64,000 nucleotides of DNA from the NCBI RefSeq assembly GCF_963677035.1, contig NZ_OY781472.1, positions 3,129,658 to 3,193,657 of the forward strand, written 5' to 3'. Under the pieces are notes generated by a model. That model saw nothing but the letters and a program-made list of their open reading frames with translations, was not told the origin of the DNA and searched no databases. Shown piece after piece: positions 16,309-24,850 of the stretch (positions are counted from its first letter, which is position 1; each line of letters opens with the position of its first letter). The position numbers were made by a program, and so were the translations under genes. This DNA comes from an uncultured Hyphomonas sp. (GTDB taxonomy: Bacteria; Pseudomonadota; Alphaproteobacteria; Caulobacterales; Hyphomonadaceae).

Positions 16309-17481
16309 TCACCCCAACCGGGTGAGGTCGCAGAGCCGACCATGCTCCTCAATCGCATAGCCGTCCGTCATGCCAGCAATGTAGTCGCAAACGATCCGCG
16401 CCCGGCGGAAGGTGTCGGCCTGTGTGGCATCCTGACGCCAGGGCGACGGCAAGGTTTGCGGTTCGGCTGTGAACCCCTCGAACAGTTCGGCGAGGATCCG
16501 TTTCGCCTTGGAACGCATCCGGTTCACTTTGTAGTGCTTGTACATCCGCTCAAACAGGAACGCCCGCAGCGCCCGCTGCTTGTCGGCCAGCTCATCGCTG
16601 AACCCCACCAGCGGTTCCCCAAGGGCCCGCACGTCTGCCGCACTTGCCGGCTGCAGCCGCTGTATCCGCCGGCGGGTTTCATCCACCAGATCATTGATCC
16701 AGATACCGATCAGCTGCCTCACGGCCTCATAGGTGACCATCCGATCCGTCAGGTGCGGGTATTCGAATTTCACGCCGCGGAACACATCCCCGACAATGGG
16801 CAGCTCCATCAATTCCTGGATCGTAAACAGGCCTGCAGCGATGCCATCGTCGATGTCGTGGTTGTTGTAGGCGATATCGTCCGCAAGCGCTGCAACCTGG
16901 GCTTCCGGGCCTGCGAACTGGTCAAGCTCAAGGTCTTCGATACGGGAAAACTCCCGGAAAGCGGCTGGCAAGTCCGCGATGCCCGTATCGGCATCGATCA
17001 ACGGACCATTGTGCTTCACTAGCCCCTCAAGCATTTCCCATGTCAGGTTCAGGCCGTCGAAGCCAGGATACCGGACTTCCAGCCGGGTAACGACGCGCAG
17101 GGTCTGGGCGTTGTGATCGAAGCCGTCATAGGGCTGCATGCACGCATCCAGCTGATCTTCCCCGGCATGTCCGAATGGCGGATGACCGATATCATGGGCC
17201 AGGGCCAGGGCTTCGGCGAGATCTTCATCAAGCTGCAGGGTCCGGGCGATGCTGCGCGCGATCTGCGCCACTTCCAGAGAATGGGTCAGCCGGGTGCGGA
17301 AATGGTCGCCCTCATGCGCCACAAAGACCTGTGTTTTCTGCTTCAGGCGCCGGAATGCAGTGGAGTGAATGATGCGGTCACGGTCACGCTGGAACGGCGT
17401 ACGCGTGGCGGACGGGGCCTCATCGTGATAGCGGCCCCGGCTGTCTTCATGGCGCGTTGCATACACCGCTCTCTTTTCCAT
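16309..17481 (-). CDS. dgt: Deoxyguanosinetriphosphate triphosphohydrolase-like protein (HD domain)
   Basis: A 390-residue HD-superfamily dNTP triphosphohydrolase. The metal site is visible as HRTRLTHS-like FRTRLTHSLEVAQIAR, the HD pair in ALAHDIGHPPFGHAGEDQL and a downstream aspartate in ALADDIAYNNHDIDDG. These enzymes hydrolyse dNTPs to deoxynucleosides and tripolyphosphate and keep the pool balanced. The N-terminal TRTPFQRDRDRIIHSTAFRRL is the family signature. It is divergent from erpA with only 27 bases between start codons, so their promoters must overlap. In many alphaproteobacteria dgt is followed by argS, but here by the SPOR gene. Confidence 0.92.
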   Translation of the reverse strand: MEKRAVYATRHEDSRGRYHDEAPSATRTPFQRDRDRIIHSTAFRRLKQKTQVFVAHEGDHFRTRLTHSLEVAQIARSIARTLQLDEDLAEALALAHDIGHPPFGHAGEDQLDACMQPYDGFDHNAQTLRVVTRLEVRYPGFDGLNLTWEMLEGLVKHNGPLIDADTGIADLPAAFREFSRIEDLELDQFAGPEAQVAALADDIAYNNHDIDDGIAAGLFTIQELMELPIVGDVFRGVKFEYPHLTDRMVTYEAVRQLIGIWINDLVDETRRRIQRLQPASAADVRALGEPLVGFSDELADKQRALRAFLFERMYKHYKVNRMRSKAKRILAELFEGFTAEPQTLPSPWRQDATQADTFRRARIVCDYIAGMTDGYAIEEHGRLCDLTRLG

Positions 17482-17508
17482 TGGTCCAAACGTCCCTATC
17501 TATAGGTC

Positions 17509-17850
17509 ATGAGCACGATGACCGCCCCTGATGTGACCCTTACCGCTTCGGCTGCCAAGCGCATTAATGCGATTCTGGCCAAACAGGACGGTGCAGACTA
17601 TCTGCGCGTCTCCGTCGAAGGCGGCGGCTGTTCAGGCTTTTCATACAAGTTCGATTTCGCCTCTGAGGTGAATCCCGATGATCGCCTCGTCGAACGCGAT
17701 GGCGCCAGGGTCCTGATCGACGAGATGAGCCTCGAATTCCTCGCCGGTTCCGAAATCGATTTCTCGACCGAGCTGATCGGCGCTGCATTCAAGATCAACA
17801 ATCCGAATGCGACCGCGGCCTGTGGCTGCGGAACCAGCTTTTCTATCTGA
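17509..17850 (+). CDS. erpA: Iron-sulfur cluster insertion protein ErpA (A-type carrier)
   Basis: A 113-residue A-type Fe-S carrier. The three cluster-binding cysteines are at GGGCSGFSY and in the C-terminal ACGCGTSFSI (CxC). The family core VSVEGGGCSGFSYKFDF and FKINNPNATAACGCG is intact. It delivers [Fe-S] clusters to target enzymes; likely clients nearby are LipA and Nth. ErpA rather than IscA is inferred from the location beside dgt, as in other alphaproteobacteria. ATG 17518 (MTAPDV) is a possible alternative start. Confidence 0.92.
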   Translation: MSTMTAPDVTLTASAAKRINAILAKQDGADYLRVSVEGGGCSGFSYKFDFASEVNPDDRLVERDGARVLIDEMSLEFLAGSEIDFSTELIGAAFKINNPNATAACGCGTSFSI

Positions 17851-17914
17851 CGCAAGGTCACCGCTCGCGCGGGATGAGCCTTCAGGCTAGCGTCCGCCCT
17901 GCAGGAGGACCCTC

Positions 17915-19084
17915 ATGAGCCAGGTACGCCCATTCAACATTTCCGTTTCAGACGCCAAACTCGCCACGATCCGGGAACGGGTGTCGGCTTACAGGTGGTT
18001 CCCCGCCCCTGAGAATGAAGAAGGCTTTGCCTACGGCATGTCGACACCGGTGCTGCAGGACCTCTGCAAATACTGGCTGAACGATTATGACTGGCGCGCG
18101 CAGGAAGAGGTGCTGAACAAATTCCCGAGCTTCAAGGCCGAGGTCGGCGGACTGGACATCCATTTCGTCCACGTGGTCGGTGAAGCCGAAGGCAAGCGGC
18201 CGCTCCTGCTGACGCATGGCTGGCCAGGCTCCTTCTTCGAATTCTGGGATGCGATCGAACCTCTCGCCTTCCCGTCGAAACATGGCGGCGACGCCGCCGA
18301 TGCCTTCGATATCGTGATCCCCAGCCTTCCCGGCTACGCCTTTTCCGACAAGCCGGCATCTCCGATGGGCCAGCGCGCCACGGCAGCGCTGTGGGATGAA
18401 CTGATGCGCGATGTGCTCGGCTACAAGACGTACCTTGCCCAGGGAGGCGACTGGGGCGGTGTGGTGACGTCCTGGATCGGCAAGAACCACGGCACGCACG
18501 ACAAGCAAGGCGGCTGCCGGGCCATCCACCTTAACATGATCGGTCTCCGCCCGACGCCATCCACTCCGGATACGGAGGAAGAGGCCAACTGGCTGACACA
18601 TATGCAGGGCGCCATGCAGGCCGAGGGCGCCTATTTGGTGGAGCAGGCAACAAAGCCGCAGACGCTCGCCATGGCGCTCATGGACTCGCCCGTTGGCACG
18701 GCGGCATGGATTATCGAAAAATTCCATGGCTGGTCAGACCTGCGCGATGGCGACCTTTACTCCGCCTACACACGAGATCAGTTGCTCACCAATGTGATGC
18801 TTTACCTGGTGAACGACGCCATCGCGACCAGCGTCTGGTATTACGCTGCTCATTTTCAGGAAGGCGGCTTAGGGCTGCCGGAAGGCGAACGTTGCGAAAC
18901 GCCGACGGGGTTTGCGAATTTTCCCGGGGATAAGGTCTATACGGCCCCGCCGCACAGCTGGGCCCTGCGGGCCTATAATCTGACGCATTGGCGGGACATG
19001 CCGAAAGGCGGGCACTTTGCCGCCATGGAACAGCCGTCCCTGTTCGTGGATGAAGTCAGGACCTGGGCACGTAAACTGGACTAG
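17915..19084 (+). CDS. Epoxide hydrolase, alpha/beta hydrolase with EHN domain
   Basis: A 389-residue protein of the microsomal-type epoxide hydrolase family. Residues 1-110 are the EHN domain (PFNISVSDAKLATIRERVSA... DYDWRAQEEVLNKFPSF). The catalytic domain follows, with the oxyanion motif LTHGWPGSFFEFW, the nucleophile elbow QGGDWGGVVTS (aspartate nucleophile) and the catalytic histidine in KGGHFAAMEQP. The enzyme should open epoxides to vicinal diols through an ester intermediate; physiological substrates are unknown. GGAGG lies 8 bases before ATG 17915. The stop overlaps the convergent nusB by 4 bases. Confidence 0.9.
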   Translation: MSQVRPFNISVSDAKLATIRERVSAYRWFPAPENEEGFAYGMSTPVLQDLCKYWLNDYDWRAQEEVLNKFPSFKAEVGGLDIHFVHVVGEAEGKRPLLLTHGWPGSFFEFWDAIEPLAFPSKHGGDAADAFDIVIPSLPGYAFSDKPASPMGQRATAALWDELMRDVLGYKTYLAQGGDWGGVVTSWIGKNHGTHDKQGGCRAIHLNMIGLRPTPSTPDTEEEANWLTHMQGAMQAEGAYLVEQATKPQTLAMALMDSPVGTAAWIIEKFHGWSDLRDGDLYSAYTRDQLLTNVMLYLVNDAIATSVWYYAAHFQEGGLGLPEGERCETPTGFANFPGDKVYTAPPHSWALRAYNLTHWRDMPKGGHFAAMEQPSLFVDEVRTWARKLD

Positions 19085-19548
19085 GCGCGCAAATCATGCC
19101 CGACATTGTCCAGCACAGCATTGGCGAACTTTGCTTCGGACTCTTCGAAAAAGTCATGCGCGAGAGACACATACTCGTCCATGATCACGGCGTGCGAGAG
19201 GTGCTGGTGCACGATGAACTCGCCGCCACCTGCGCGAAGCAGGGCACGCATCGTGGCATCGAGGCGCGTCAGTTTCCAGCCTGAGGCCAGACGCTTCAGG
19301 ATCGCCTTGTCGATGGTTGCCTGATTATCCACCACGCCATTGACGATGGACTTGAAGAGATCAGGATCTGCCTCTTCCACTGGCTCCTCGTTCGGGCCAA
19401 TGCCGAGTTTGTCTTCCATGAAGGCACGAATTGTCTCGCGCGCCGATTTACCGGTCTGCTCCATGGCGTAGAGCGCCTGAACCGCCGCAAGACGTGCCCC
19501 GGCCCGGCGGGCGCGGGTGACTTCAAAAGGAAAATTCTGATCGCTCAA
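19081..19548 (-). CDS. nusB: Transcription antitermination factor NusB
   Basis: NusB binds boxA RNA with NusE (S10) to prevent premature termination, chiefly in rRNA operons. The conserved core is present: ARLAAVQALYAMEQTGKS, ERL-like IVNGVV, RLDATMRALLRAGGGEF and VIMDEYVSLAHDFFEESEAKFANAVLDN. I place the start at TTG 19548, which overlaps the ribH TGA (TTGA) and has AAGGA upstream in the end of ribH; this gives 155 residues, typical of the family. No ATG fits the N-terminus. The ribH-nusB pairing is widespread in proteobacteria. Confidence 0.93.
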   Translation of the reverse strand: MSDQNFPFEVTRARRAGARLAAVQALYAMEQTGKSARETIRAFMEDKLGIGPNEEPVEEADPDLFKSIVNGVVDNQATIDKAILKRLASGWKLTRLDATMRALLRAGGGEFIVHQHLSHAVIMDEYVSLAHDFFEESEAKFANAVLDNVGHDLRA

Positions 19549-19973
19549 CGAATGAGTTCCTTGCGGAATTTGATCATTGAAAGACAGGCATTGGCGGCAT
19601 CCGCGCCCTTGTTGCCGCGGTTGCGGTCTGCACGGGCCAGCGCCTGTTCTTCGTTCTCCACGGTCAGGATACCGTAACCGATCGCCTGACGGCGGTTGAC
19701 GATGAGGTCCATCAGGCCGCGCGCGCTCTCGCCGCAAACATAATCATAATGCGTGGTTTCACCACGGATCACGCAACCAAGCGCAATCGCGCCATCAAAA
19801 CGGCCGGAGTCCGCCCCCATCGCGATCAGCCCCGGCAATTCAAACGCGCCGGGCACTTCCATCACGGTGACTTTCGCGCCGGCTGCTTCCAGCACTTCCA
19901 TCGCGCCAGCCAGCATCTCTTCGGAAATATGTTTGTAATAGTGCGAAACCGCTACCAGGACCCGGTCAGCCAT
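19545..19973 (-). CDS. ribH: 6,7-dimethyl-8-ribityllumazine synthase
   Basis: RibH condenses 5-amino-6-ribitylamino-uracil with 3,4-dihydroxy-2-butanone phosphate, the penultimate step of riboflavin synthesis. The 142-residue protein has the substrate-binding VPGAFELPGLI, the catalytic histidine loop VIRGETTHYDYVC and the C-terminal ADRNRGNKGADAANAC. ATG 19973 overlaps the TGA of the upstream ribBA-like gene (TGATG), so translation is probably coupled. It is fifth of the rib genes in the glyA-to-nusB operon. Confidence 0.95.
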   Translation of the reverse strand: MADRVLVAVSHYYKHISEEMLAGAMEVLEAAGAKVTVMEVPGAFELPGLIAMGADSGRFDGAIALGCVIRGETTHYDYVCGESARGLMDLIVNRRQAIGYGILTVENEEQALARADRNRGNKGADAANACLSMIKFRKELIR

Positions 19974-21100
19974 CAGTTTGTCTCCTCGTTGAGGCGGCGC
20001 CACCCCTCTATCGTCATGCCGTATCCGTCAAGCCCTGCAACGCGGGTGGGCTGCGTATCGGACAGGAAAATCATCTTGCGTACGCCCAGTTCCCGCAGGA
20101 TCTGTGCGCCGATCCCGTACTCCCGCAGCGGCGCCGTCGGATCCTTGGGGGTGGACGTCTTGAGGCCCATACGCTCCGCAATCGCATTCGGCTGCATTGT
20201 ATTGACGAAAACCACCACGCCCGGCTCTTCCGCCTTGGCGATGATACGCATGGCTTGCTCGACCAGACCTTGCCTTGGGCCACGCTCTCCTAGGATATCC
20301 GCAAGCACATCGGTCCGGTGAACGCGGACCAGCGTTGTTGAGTCCGGTGTTATGGTGCCGTGAACGATGGCGATATGTTCTGAATTATCCAGCACATTGC
20401 GGAAACAGACTGTCCGGAATCCGTCCCCATAAGCCGACTCCAGAGGCGCCTCGACCCGGCGTTCAAGGAAACGGTCATTCTGGCGGCGCCAGGCAATCAG
20501 GTCTGCGATGGTGCCGATCTTGAGATTGTGTAGCTGCGCGAAAGCGACGAGGTCTGGCAGACGCGCCATGGAACCATCTTCGTTCATGATCTCGCAGATC
20601 ACGCCCGACGGGTAGAGACCGGCCATGCGGGAGATGTCGACAGCGGCCTCGGTATGGCCTGCCCGCACCAGCGTACCGCCATCCTTGGCGACCAGCGGGA
20701 ACACGTGCCCCGGCGAGACGATGTCGTCACAATCCCTGGTCGGGTCGATAGCGACCGCAATGGTCCTGGCGCGATCATGCGCCGAAATGCCGGTCGTCAC
20801 GCCCTCTTTCGCCTCGATCGAGACGGTGAAAGCGGTGCCCATGCTTTCCCGGTTGTTCCGGGTCATCATGTCGAGGTGCAGCGTGTGTGCACGTTCCTGC
20901 GTCATGGCGAGGCAGATCAGCCCGCGGCCATGCCGGGCCATGAAGTTGACATGTTCCGGCGTCGCAAACGTCGCCGGAATGATGAGGTCACCTTCATTCT
21001 CCCGGTCTTCGGCATCGACCAGAATGAACATGCGCCCGTTGCGAGCGTCCTCGATGATCTCGTCGATCGAGGAGATCGCGTGCTTGAACTCGTCTGACAT
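19973..21100 (-). CDS. ribB: 3,4-dihydroxy-2-butanone-4-phosphate synthase with degenerate GTP cyclohydrolase II domain (RibBX-type)
   Basis: A 375-residue two-domain protein. Residues 1-205 are a complete RibB: the acidic loop DAEDRENEGDLIIPA, RHGRGLICLAM and HVFPLVAKDGGTLVRAGHTEA. The C-terminal half has the GTP cyclohydrolase II fold outline, but the zinc site is missing: where RibA has three cysteines (C-x10-CxC after VRVHSE), this protein reads VRVHRTDVLADILGERGPRQ with none. The GTP cyclohydrolase II activity should therefore be absent. Such RibBX proteins are known from alphaproteobacteria and Shewanella, and imply a separate RibA elsewhere. Confidence 0.9.
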   Translation of the reverse strand: MSDEFKHAISSIDEIIEDARNGRMFILVDAEDRENEGDLIIPATFATPEHVNFMARHGRGLICLAMTQERAHTLHLDMMTRNNRESMGTAFTVSIEAKEGVTTGISAHDRARTIAVAIDPTRDCDDIVSPGHVFPLVAKDGGTLVRAGHTEAAVDISRMAGLYPSGVICEIMNEDGSMARLPDLVAFAQLHNLKIGTIADLIAWRRQNDRFLERRVEAPLESAYGDGFRTVCFRNVLDNSEHIAIVHGTITPDSTTLVRVHRTDVLADILGERGPRQGLVEQAMRIIAKAEEPGVVVFVNTMQPNAIAERMGLKTSTPKDPTAPLREYGIGAQILRELGVRKMIFLSDTQPTRVAGLDGYGMTIEGWRRLNEETN

Positions 21101-21104
21101 TGTT

Positions 21105-21725
21105 TCACTGCCCTTCCGGCACGTCTGCGCCGATCATGCGTGCGACGTACCGCGCCAGCATATCTATCTCAAGGTTCACACGGCTGCCCGGCTGTAGTTC
21201 GGCCAGCGTGGTCACCTCCCATGTGTGTGGAATAACGGCGACCTGAAAGTCGCCATTCGGCAAGGCATCCGCCACTGTGAGCGAAACGCCGTTCACTGCC
21301 GCAGACCCCTTGGTTGCAAAATACCGGGCGATGTCAGCAGGCGGCCGGATGGTAATCCGGCGGCTCTGCCCCTCGTCATCGATGGAAATGATCTCTCCGA
21401 CACCATCGACGTGTCCGAACACGAAATGCCCGCCCAGTTCGTCGCCCAGCCTGAGGCTTTGCTCCAGATTGACCTGAGCGCCTTCCTTCCAGTCTCCGAG
21501 AACAGTCTTCGCCAGCGTCTCCGGAATGGCCTCGACGGTAAACCAGGCGCCCCGTTCCCCCTGCCCCATGTCGACGACCGTCAGGCAAACACCCGAGTGC
21601 ATGATCGATGCGCCCATGGCGATATCGTCCAGCCTGTAACCGCTCTCTATTTCAAGCCGGGTAAGGCCGTTGCGATGTTCTGCCTTCCGGACTGTGCCGA
21701 CGTCTGTGACGAGACCTGTGAACAT
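21105..21725 (-). CDS. ribE: Riboflavin synthase, alpha chain
   Basis: Riboflavin synthase dismutates two lumazines into riboflavin and a ribitylaminouracil. The 206-residue protein shows the two homologous lumazine-binding barrels: the first begins MFTGLVTDVGTV and includes GVCLTVVDM, the second includes GHVDGVGEI and NGVSLTVADALPNGDFQVAVIPHTWEVTTL. The conserved N-terminal MFTG and the duplicated GVxLTV are diagnostic. It lies 4 bases upstream of the ribB gene in the same operon. No FMN riboswitch is visible; gaps in this operon are too short to hold one. Confidence 0.95.
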   Translation of the reverse strand: MFTGLVTDVGTVRKAEHRNGLTRLEIESGYRLDDIAMGASIMHSGVCLTVVDMGQGERGAWFTVEAIPETLAKTVLGDWKEGAQVNLEQSLRLGDELGGHFVFGHVDGVGEIISIDDEGQSRRITIRPPADIARYFATKGSAAVNGVSLTVADALPNGDFQVAVIPHTWEVTTLAELQPGSRVNLEIDMLARYVARMIGADVPEGQ

Positions 21726-21749
21726 GAGAAGACCTTCAGAAGACTTTTG

Positions 21750-22397
21750 CTAAGAACGAACATAAGTGTTCAGAACGTCATCCCCAATGCGTTCCGTCGC
21801 GACAGGTTTCCACCGTGTCGCATCCGACAGGTTTTGCATCCCAAGTCCCCCCAAGGCTGGCAAGCCGTCGCCGCCAATCAGGATCGGCGCAACAAACCAG
21901 GCGATTTCATTCACGAGACCGGCGCGGATGAAACTTGCCGCCAATGTGCCACCGCCTTCAATCAACAGCGAAGAAATCCCCTCCGCTGCCGCCCGGCGCA
22001 GCAAATCCTGCACATCCATTCGCACGCCGTTGCCGCAGCGCCAGACCTCAACGCCGCTGCGCGCAAGGAAATCCTGCGGCTGGCCATTGGTGGCGACGAC
22101 AACCCGGCCACTCGAAACGGACTGAACGAGGCGAGAACTGAGCGGTGTGCGGCCATTGGAATCGGCCACAATGCGAACAGGCTGCGTTTTCGGCATGGGC
22201 ACCGTGCGTGCCGTCAGCAACGGATCGTCGGCAAGAACGGTACCGATGCCGGCAAGGATGGCGTCATGCGCGGCCCGAAGTTCGTGACCGCGCGCGCGGG
22301 ATTCACTGGACGTGATCCACTGGCTTGTCCCGTCGGCGAGGGCAATACGCGCGTCCAGCGATGTGGCGAGCTTCAGCGTGACCCGCACGCCACTCAT
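21750..22397 (-). CDS. ribD: RibD reductase domain only (5-amino-6-(5-phosphoribosylamino)uracil reductase)
   Basis: A 215-residue protein corresponding to the C-terminal half of RibD. It begins at the reductase domain ([58 protein letters not shown]) and ends with the NADPH-binding [14 protein letters not shown]. The zinc-dependent deaminase half of canonical RibD, with its HAE and PCxxxGxTPPC motifs, is absent: the gene starts four bases inside the nrdR stop (ATGA), so there is no room for it. The deaminase must be encoded elsewhere or replaced by another enzyme. Confidence 0.9.
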   Translation of the reverse strand: MSGVRVTLKLATSLDARIALADGTSQWITSSESRARGHELRAAHDAILAGIGTVLADDPLLTARTVPMPKTQPVRIVADSNGRTPLSSRLVQSVSSGRVVVATNGQPQDFLARSGVEVWRCGNGVRMDVQDLLRRAAAEGISSLLIEGGGTLAASFIRAGLVNEIAWFVAPILIGGDGLPALGGLGMQNLSDATRWKPVATERIGDDVLNTYVRS

Positions 22398-22870
22398 TCG
22401 TCCTCGAGGTCCTCTTCGTCCTCAAGTGAGGCCTTGTCTATGAATTGCGCGAAATCGCTCGGATCACGGAAATCCTTGTAGACGCTGGCAAACCGGACAT
22501 AACCGACCGGGTCCACCATACGGAGCGCTTCCATCGCCAGTTCGCCCACATCATTGGACGCAACCTCCGGCTCTCCGGCGCTTTCCAGCTTCCTCAGTAT
22601 ACCCGACACCATCTGGTCAATTTGTTCACGATCGACCGGACGTTTGCGCAAAGCGATCGTGATCGACTTTGTCAGGCGCTCCCGATCGAACGGGACACGC
22701 TTTCCATCACGCTTCACGACCGTGACTTCACGCAGCTGGACGCGTTCGAACGTGGTAAAGCGGGCGCCGCAGCTTTCACAGACCCTGCGGCGGCGCACAG
22801 CGGTATCGTCTTCAGCCGAGCGGCTGTCCTTTACCGATGTGTTTTCAGACCCGCAGAATGGACAACGCAA
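22394..22870 (-). CDS. nrdR: Transcriptional repressor NrdR
   Basis: NrdR is a zinc- and nucleotide-binding repressor of ribonucleotide reductase genes. The 158-residue protein has an N-terminal zinc ribbon (CPFCGS ... [12 protein letters not shown]) and an ATP-cone domain ([20 protein letters not shown] ... [20 protein letters not shown]). The start is a TTG at 22870; GGAGG at the very end of glyA, 9-10 bases upstream, serves as its Shine-Dalgarno. A long acidic C-terminus (EDEEDLEDE) follows. NrdR between glyA and ribD is the usual alphaproteobacterial order. Confidence 0.95.
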   Translation of the reverse strand: MRCPFCGSENTSVKDSRSAEDDTAVRRRRVCESCGARFTTFERVQLREVTVVKRDGKRVPFDRERLTKSITIALRKRPVDREQIDQMVSGILRKLESAGEPEVASNDVGELAMEALRMVDPVGYVRFASVYKDFRDPSDFAQFIDKASLEDEEDLEDE

Positions 22871-22876
22871 ACCCGA

Positions 22877-24184
22877 TCAGCCTCCCAGGCCACCATAAAT
22901 GGGGAACTGCGCCGTAAGCGCTTTGACATCCTCACGGATACGATCTTCCGTCGCTGTACTGTCACCGCTGGCCACAGCATCCACAATTTCGCCGATCCAG
23001 CTGCCGATCTGGGTGAATTCCTCTTCGCCGAATCCACGGGTCGTCCCGGCCGGAGACCCGACGCGGATCCCGCTCGTGATGGTCGGCTTCTCCGGATCGA
23101 ACGGTACGCCGTTCTTGTTGCAGGTGATGTAAGCCCGGCCGAGGGCGGTTTCCGCATCCTTACCGGTTACCTTTTTCGGGCGCAGGTCGATCAGCGCGAC
23201 ATGTGTGTCCGTTCCGCCGGACACGACATCCAGTCCGCTTGCCTTTGCGGCGGCGGCCATGGCGCGGGCATTGGTCACGACTTGCGCTGCATAGTCCTTG
23301 AAGGACGGCTGAAGCGCTTCACCGAATGCGACGGCCTTCGCTGCGATCACATGCATCAACGGGCCGCCCTGGATGCCAGGGAAGATCGCCGAGTTGATCT
23401 TCTTCGCCAGCTTTTCGTCATTGGTCAGGATCATGCCGCCGCGCGGGCCGCGCAGTGTCTTGTGCGTGGTCGTTGTCGCCACATCGGCAAAATCCAGCGG
23501 GTTCGGATGCGCACCGCCAGCAACGAGGCCCGCGAAGTGCGCCATGTCGACCATGAAGATCGCGCCGACTTCATCCGCAATTGCCCGGAAACGGGCAAAG
23601 TCAATTTCACGCGGATAGGCGGAGCCGCCCGCAATGATCATCTGCGGACGATGCGCCTTGGCCAGACGCTCGACCTGTTCGAAATCGATGCGGTCATCTT
23701 CGCGGCGCACACCGTACTGGACAGCGTTGAACCATTTTCCCGACTGGTTGGGCGGAGCGCCATGGGTCAGGTGACCACCGGCATCGAGGCTCATGCCGAG
23801 GATCGTATCGCCCGGCTTCAGCACCGCCTGGAACACACCCTGGTTCGCCTGGCTGCCCGAATTCGGCTGCACATTGGCGAACTGGCAATTGAACAGTTGC
23901 TTGGCGCGGTCGATCGCGAGGTTCTCGGCGATGTCGACGAACTCACAGCCGCCATAGTAGCGGCGCCCGGGATAGCCTTCAGCGTATTTATTGGTCAGGA
24001 CGGACCCCTGCGCTTCAAGCACGGCCTTGGAAACAATGTTTTCCGAAGCAATCAGCTCGATTTCGTGCTGCTGGCGCCCCTCCTCCTTGCCGATTGCGGC
24101 AAAAATCTCCGGATCGCGGTCCTCAAGACCAGTCGAAAAGAAACCGCTGGTATCAAACCGTTGGGTCGGGGCGGTGTCTGCCAT
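22877..24184 (-). CDS. glyA: Serine hydroxymethyltransferase
   Basis: GlyA is a PLP enzyme that converts serine and tetrahydrofolate to glycine and 5,10-methylene-THF, the main source of one-carbon units. At 435 residues it has all landmarks: [28 protein letters not shown], the PLP lysine in [14 protein letters not shown], and the C-terminal [15 protein letters not shown]. It is the first gene of a seven-gene run (glyA-nrdR-ribD-ribE-ribB-ribH-nusB) with no gap above about 25 bases. The promoter should lie in the 213-base region shared with the divergent mucR-like gene. Confidence 0.97.
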   Translation of the reverse strand: MADTAPTQRFDTSGFFSTGLEDRDPEIFAAIGKEEGRQQHEIELIASENIVSKAVLEAQGSVLTNKYAEGYPGRRYYGGCEFVDIAENLAIDRAKQLFNCQFANVQPNSGSQANQGVFQAVLKPGDTILGMSLDAGGHLTHGAPPNQSGKWFNAVQYGVRREDDRIDFEQVERLAKAHRPQMIIAGGSAYPREIDFARFRAIADEVGAIFMVDMAHFAGLVAGGAHPNPLDFADVATTTTHKTLRGPRGGMILTNDEKLAKKINSAIFPGIQGGPLMHVIAAKAVAFGEALQPSFKDYAAQVVTNARAMAAAAKASGLDVVSGGTDTHVALIDLRPKKVTGKDAETALGRAYITCNKNGVPFDPEKPTITSGIRVGSPAGTTRGFGEEEFTQIGSWIGEIVDAVASGDSTATEDRIREDVKALTAQFPIYGGLGG

Positions 24185-24397
24185 GGGAATCTCCTGCTTT
24201 CCGTGCGCTGTTTACGCGCAGAGCCGCGCCCTCGCAACTGGACAATCCCGCATAACAGACGCCAGATTTTCTCAACCTTGTTTGGTGTAGTATGGGTAAT
24301 CGCGCGTAAATACTTGTAAGCTTCTGGTCTTCCTGTGCTCTACGTGACATTATGCTTCCAATTACCGTAACAATACAAAAATAACGGTGGCGGCAAG

Positions 24398-24799
24398 ATG
24401 GGTGAACTAAAGCAAGCTGACGTGCTGGGCATGACGACAGATGTCGTCTCGTCTTACCTTACACATAATACCGTTCCGGCATCTGATCTGCCTGACCTGA
24501 TCCGGTCGGTGCATGATGCGATTTCGTCCATCTCAGACGGGGAGTCAGGCAATGCGGAAGAGCTTTCGCCGGCGGTGCCGATTTCAAAATCCATCACGCC
24601 GGACTTCCTGATCTGCCTGGAAGACGGCCGCAAACTGAAAATGCTGCGGCGATATCTGCGGTCCCGGTACTCTATGACACCGGAGGAATACCGCGAGCGA
24701 TGGAACCTGCCGGCAGATTATCCGATGGTCGCGCCGAACTACGCGAAACTGCGCTCGAAGCACGCCAAGAACATCGGACTGGGCAAGAAAAAGAAATAG
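24398..24799 (+). CDS. MucR/Ros-family transcriptional regulator lacking zinc-finger histidines
   Basis: A 133-residue protein with the MucR signature ITPDFLICLEDGRKLKMLRR and MTPEEYRERWNLPADYPMVA. Family members are global, H-NS-like regulators that bind AT-rich DNA through a single C-terminal zinc finger. Here the finger keeps C73 and D76, but the two histidine ligands are missing: residues 86-91 read YLRSRY. Some Mesorhizobium homologues also fold without zinc. The C-terminus is very basic (GLGKKKK). AT-rich DNA with an ACCGT/ACGGT inverted pair at 24364-24388, just upstream of the ATG, is a possible autoregulatory site. Confidence 0.88.
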   Translation: MGELKQADVLGMTTDVVSSYLTHNTVPASDLPDLIRSVHDAISSISDGESGNAEELSPAVPISKSITPDFLICLEDGRKLKMLRRYLRSRYSMTPEEYRERWNLPADYPMVAPNYAKLRSKHAKNIGLGKKKK

Positions 24800-24818
24800 G
24801 CGCCCCGAAAGGCGCCTA
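24797..24818 (+). terminator. Hairpin overlapping the mucR-like stop codon
   Basis: Perfect 8-base arms TAGGCGCC and GGCGCCTA around the loop CCGAAA; the left arm begins with the stop codon itself. There is no T run after it, so it is a weak terminator or an mRNA-stabilising hairpin. Confidence 0.5.
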
Positions 24819-24850
24819 TCTCATTCCAATCCGGCCAAACCCGCGTAAGG

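Noticed and set aside
21758..21771. LexA-like palindrome GAACA-TAAG-TGTTC
   Set aside because: Lies inside the coding end of ribD and does not match the alphaproteobacterial GTTC-N7-GTTC form.
21726..22400. FMN riboswitch for the rib genes
   Set aside because: No gap in the operon is long enough, and the conserved RFN sequence words are not seen.
22445..24319. 624-codon open frame on the plus strand
   Set aside because: It lies antisense to nrdR and glyA, both with clear motifs; long antisense frames are expected in high-GC DNA.
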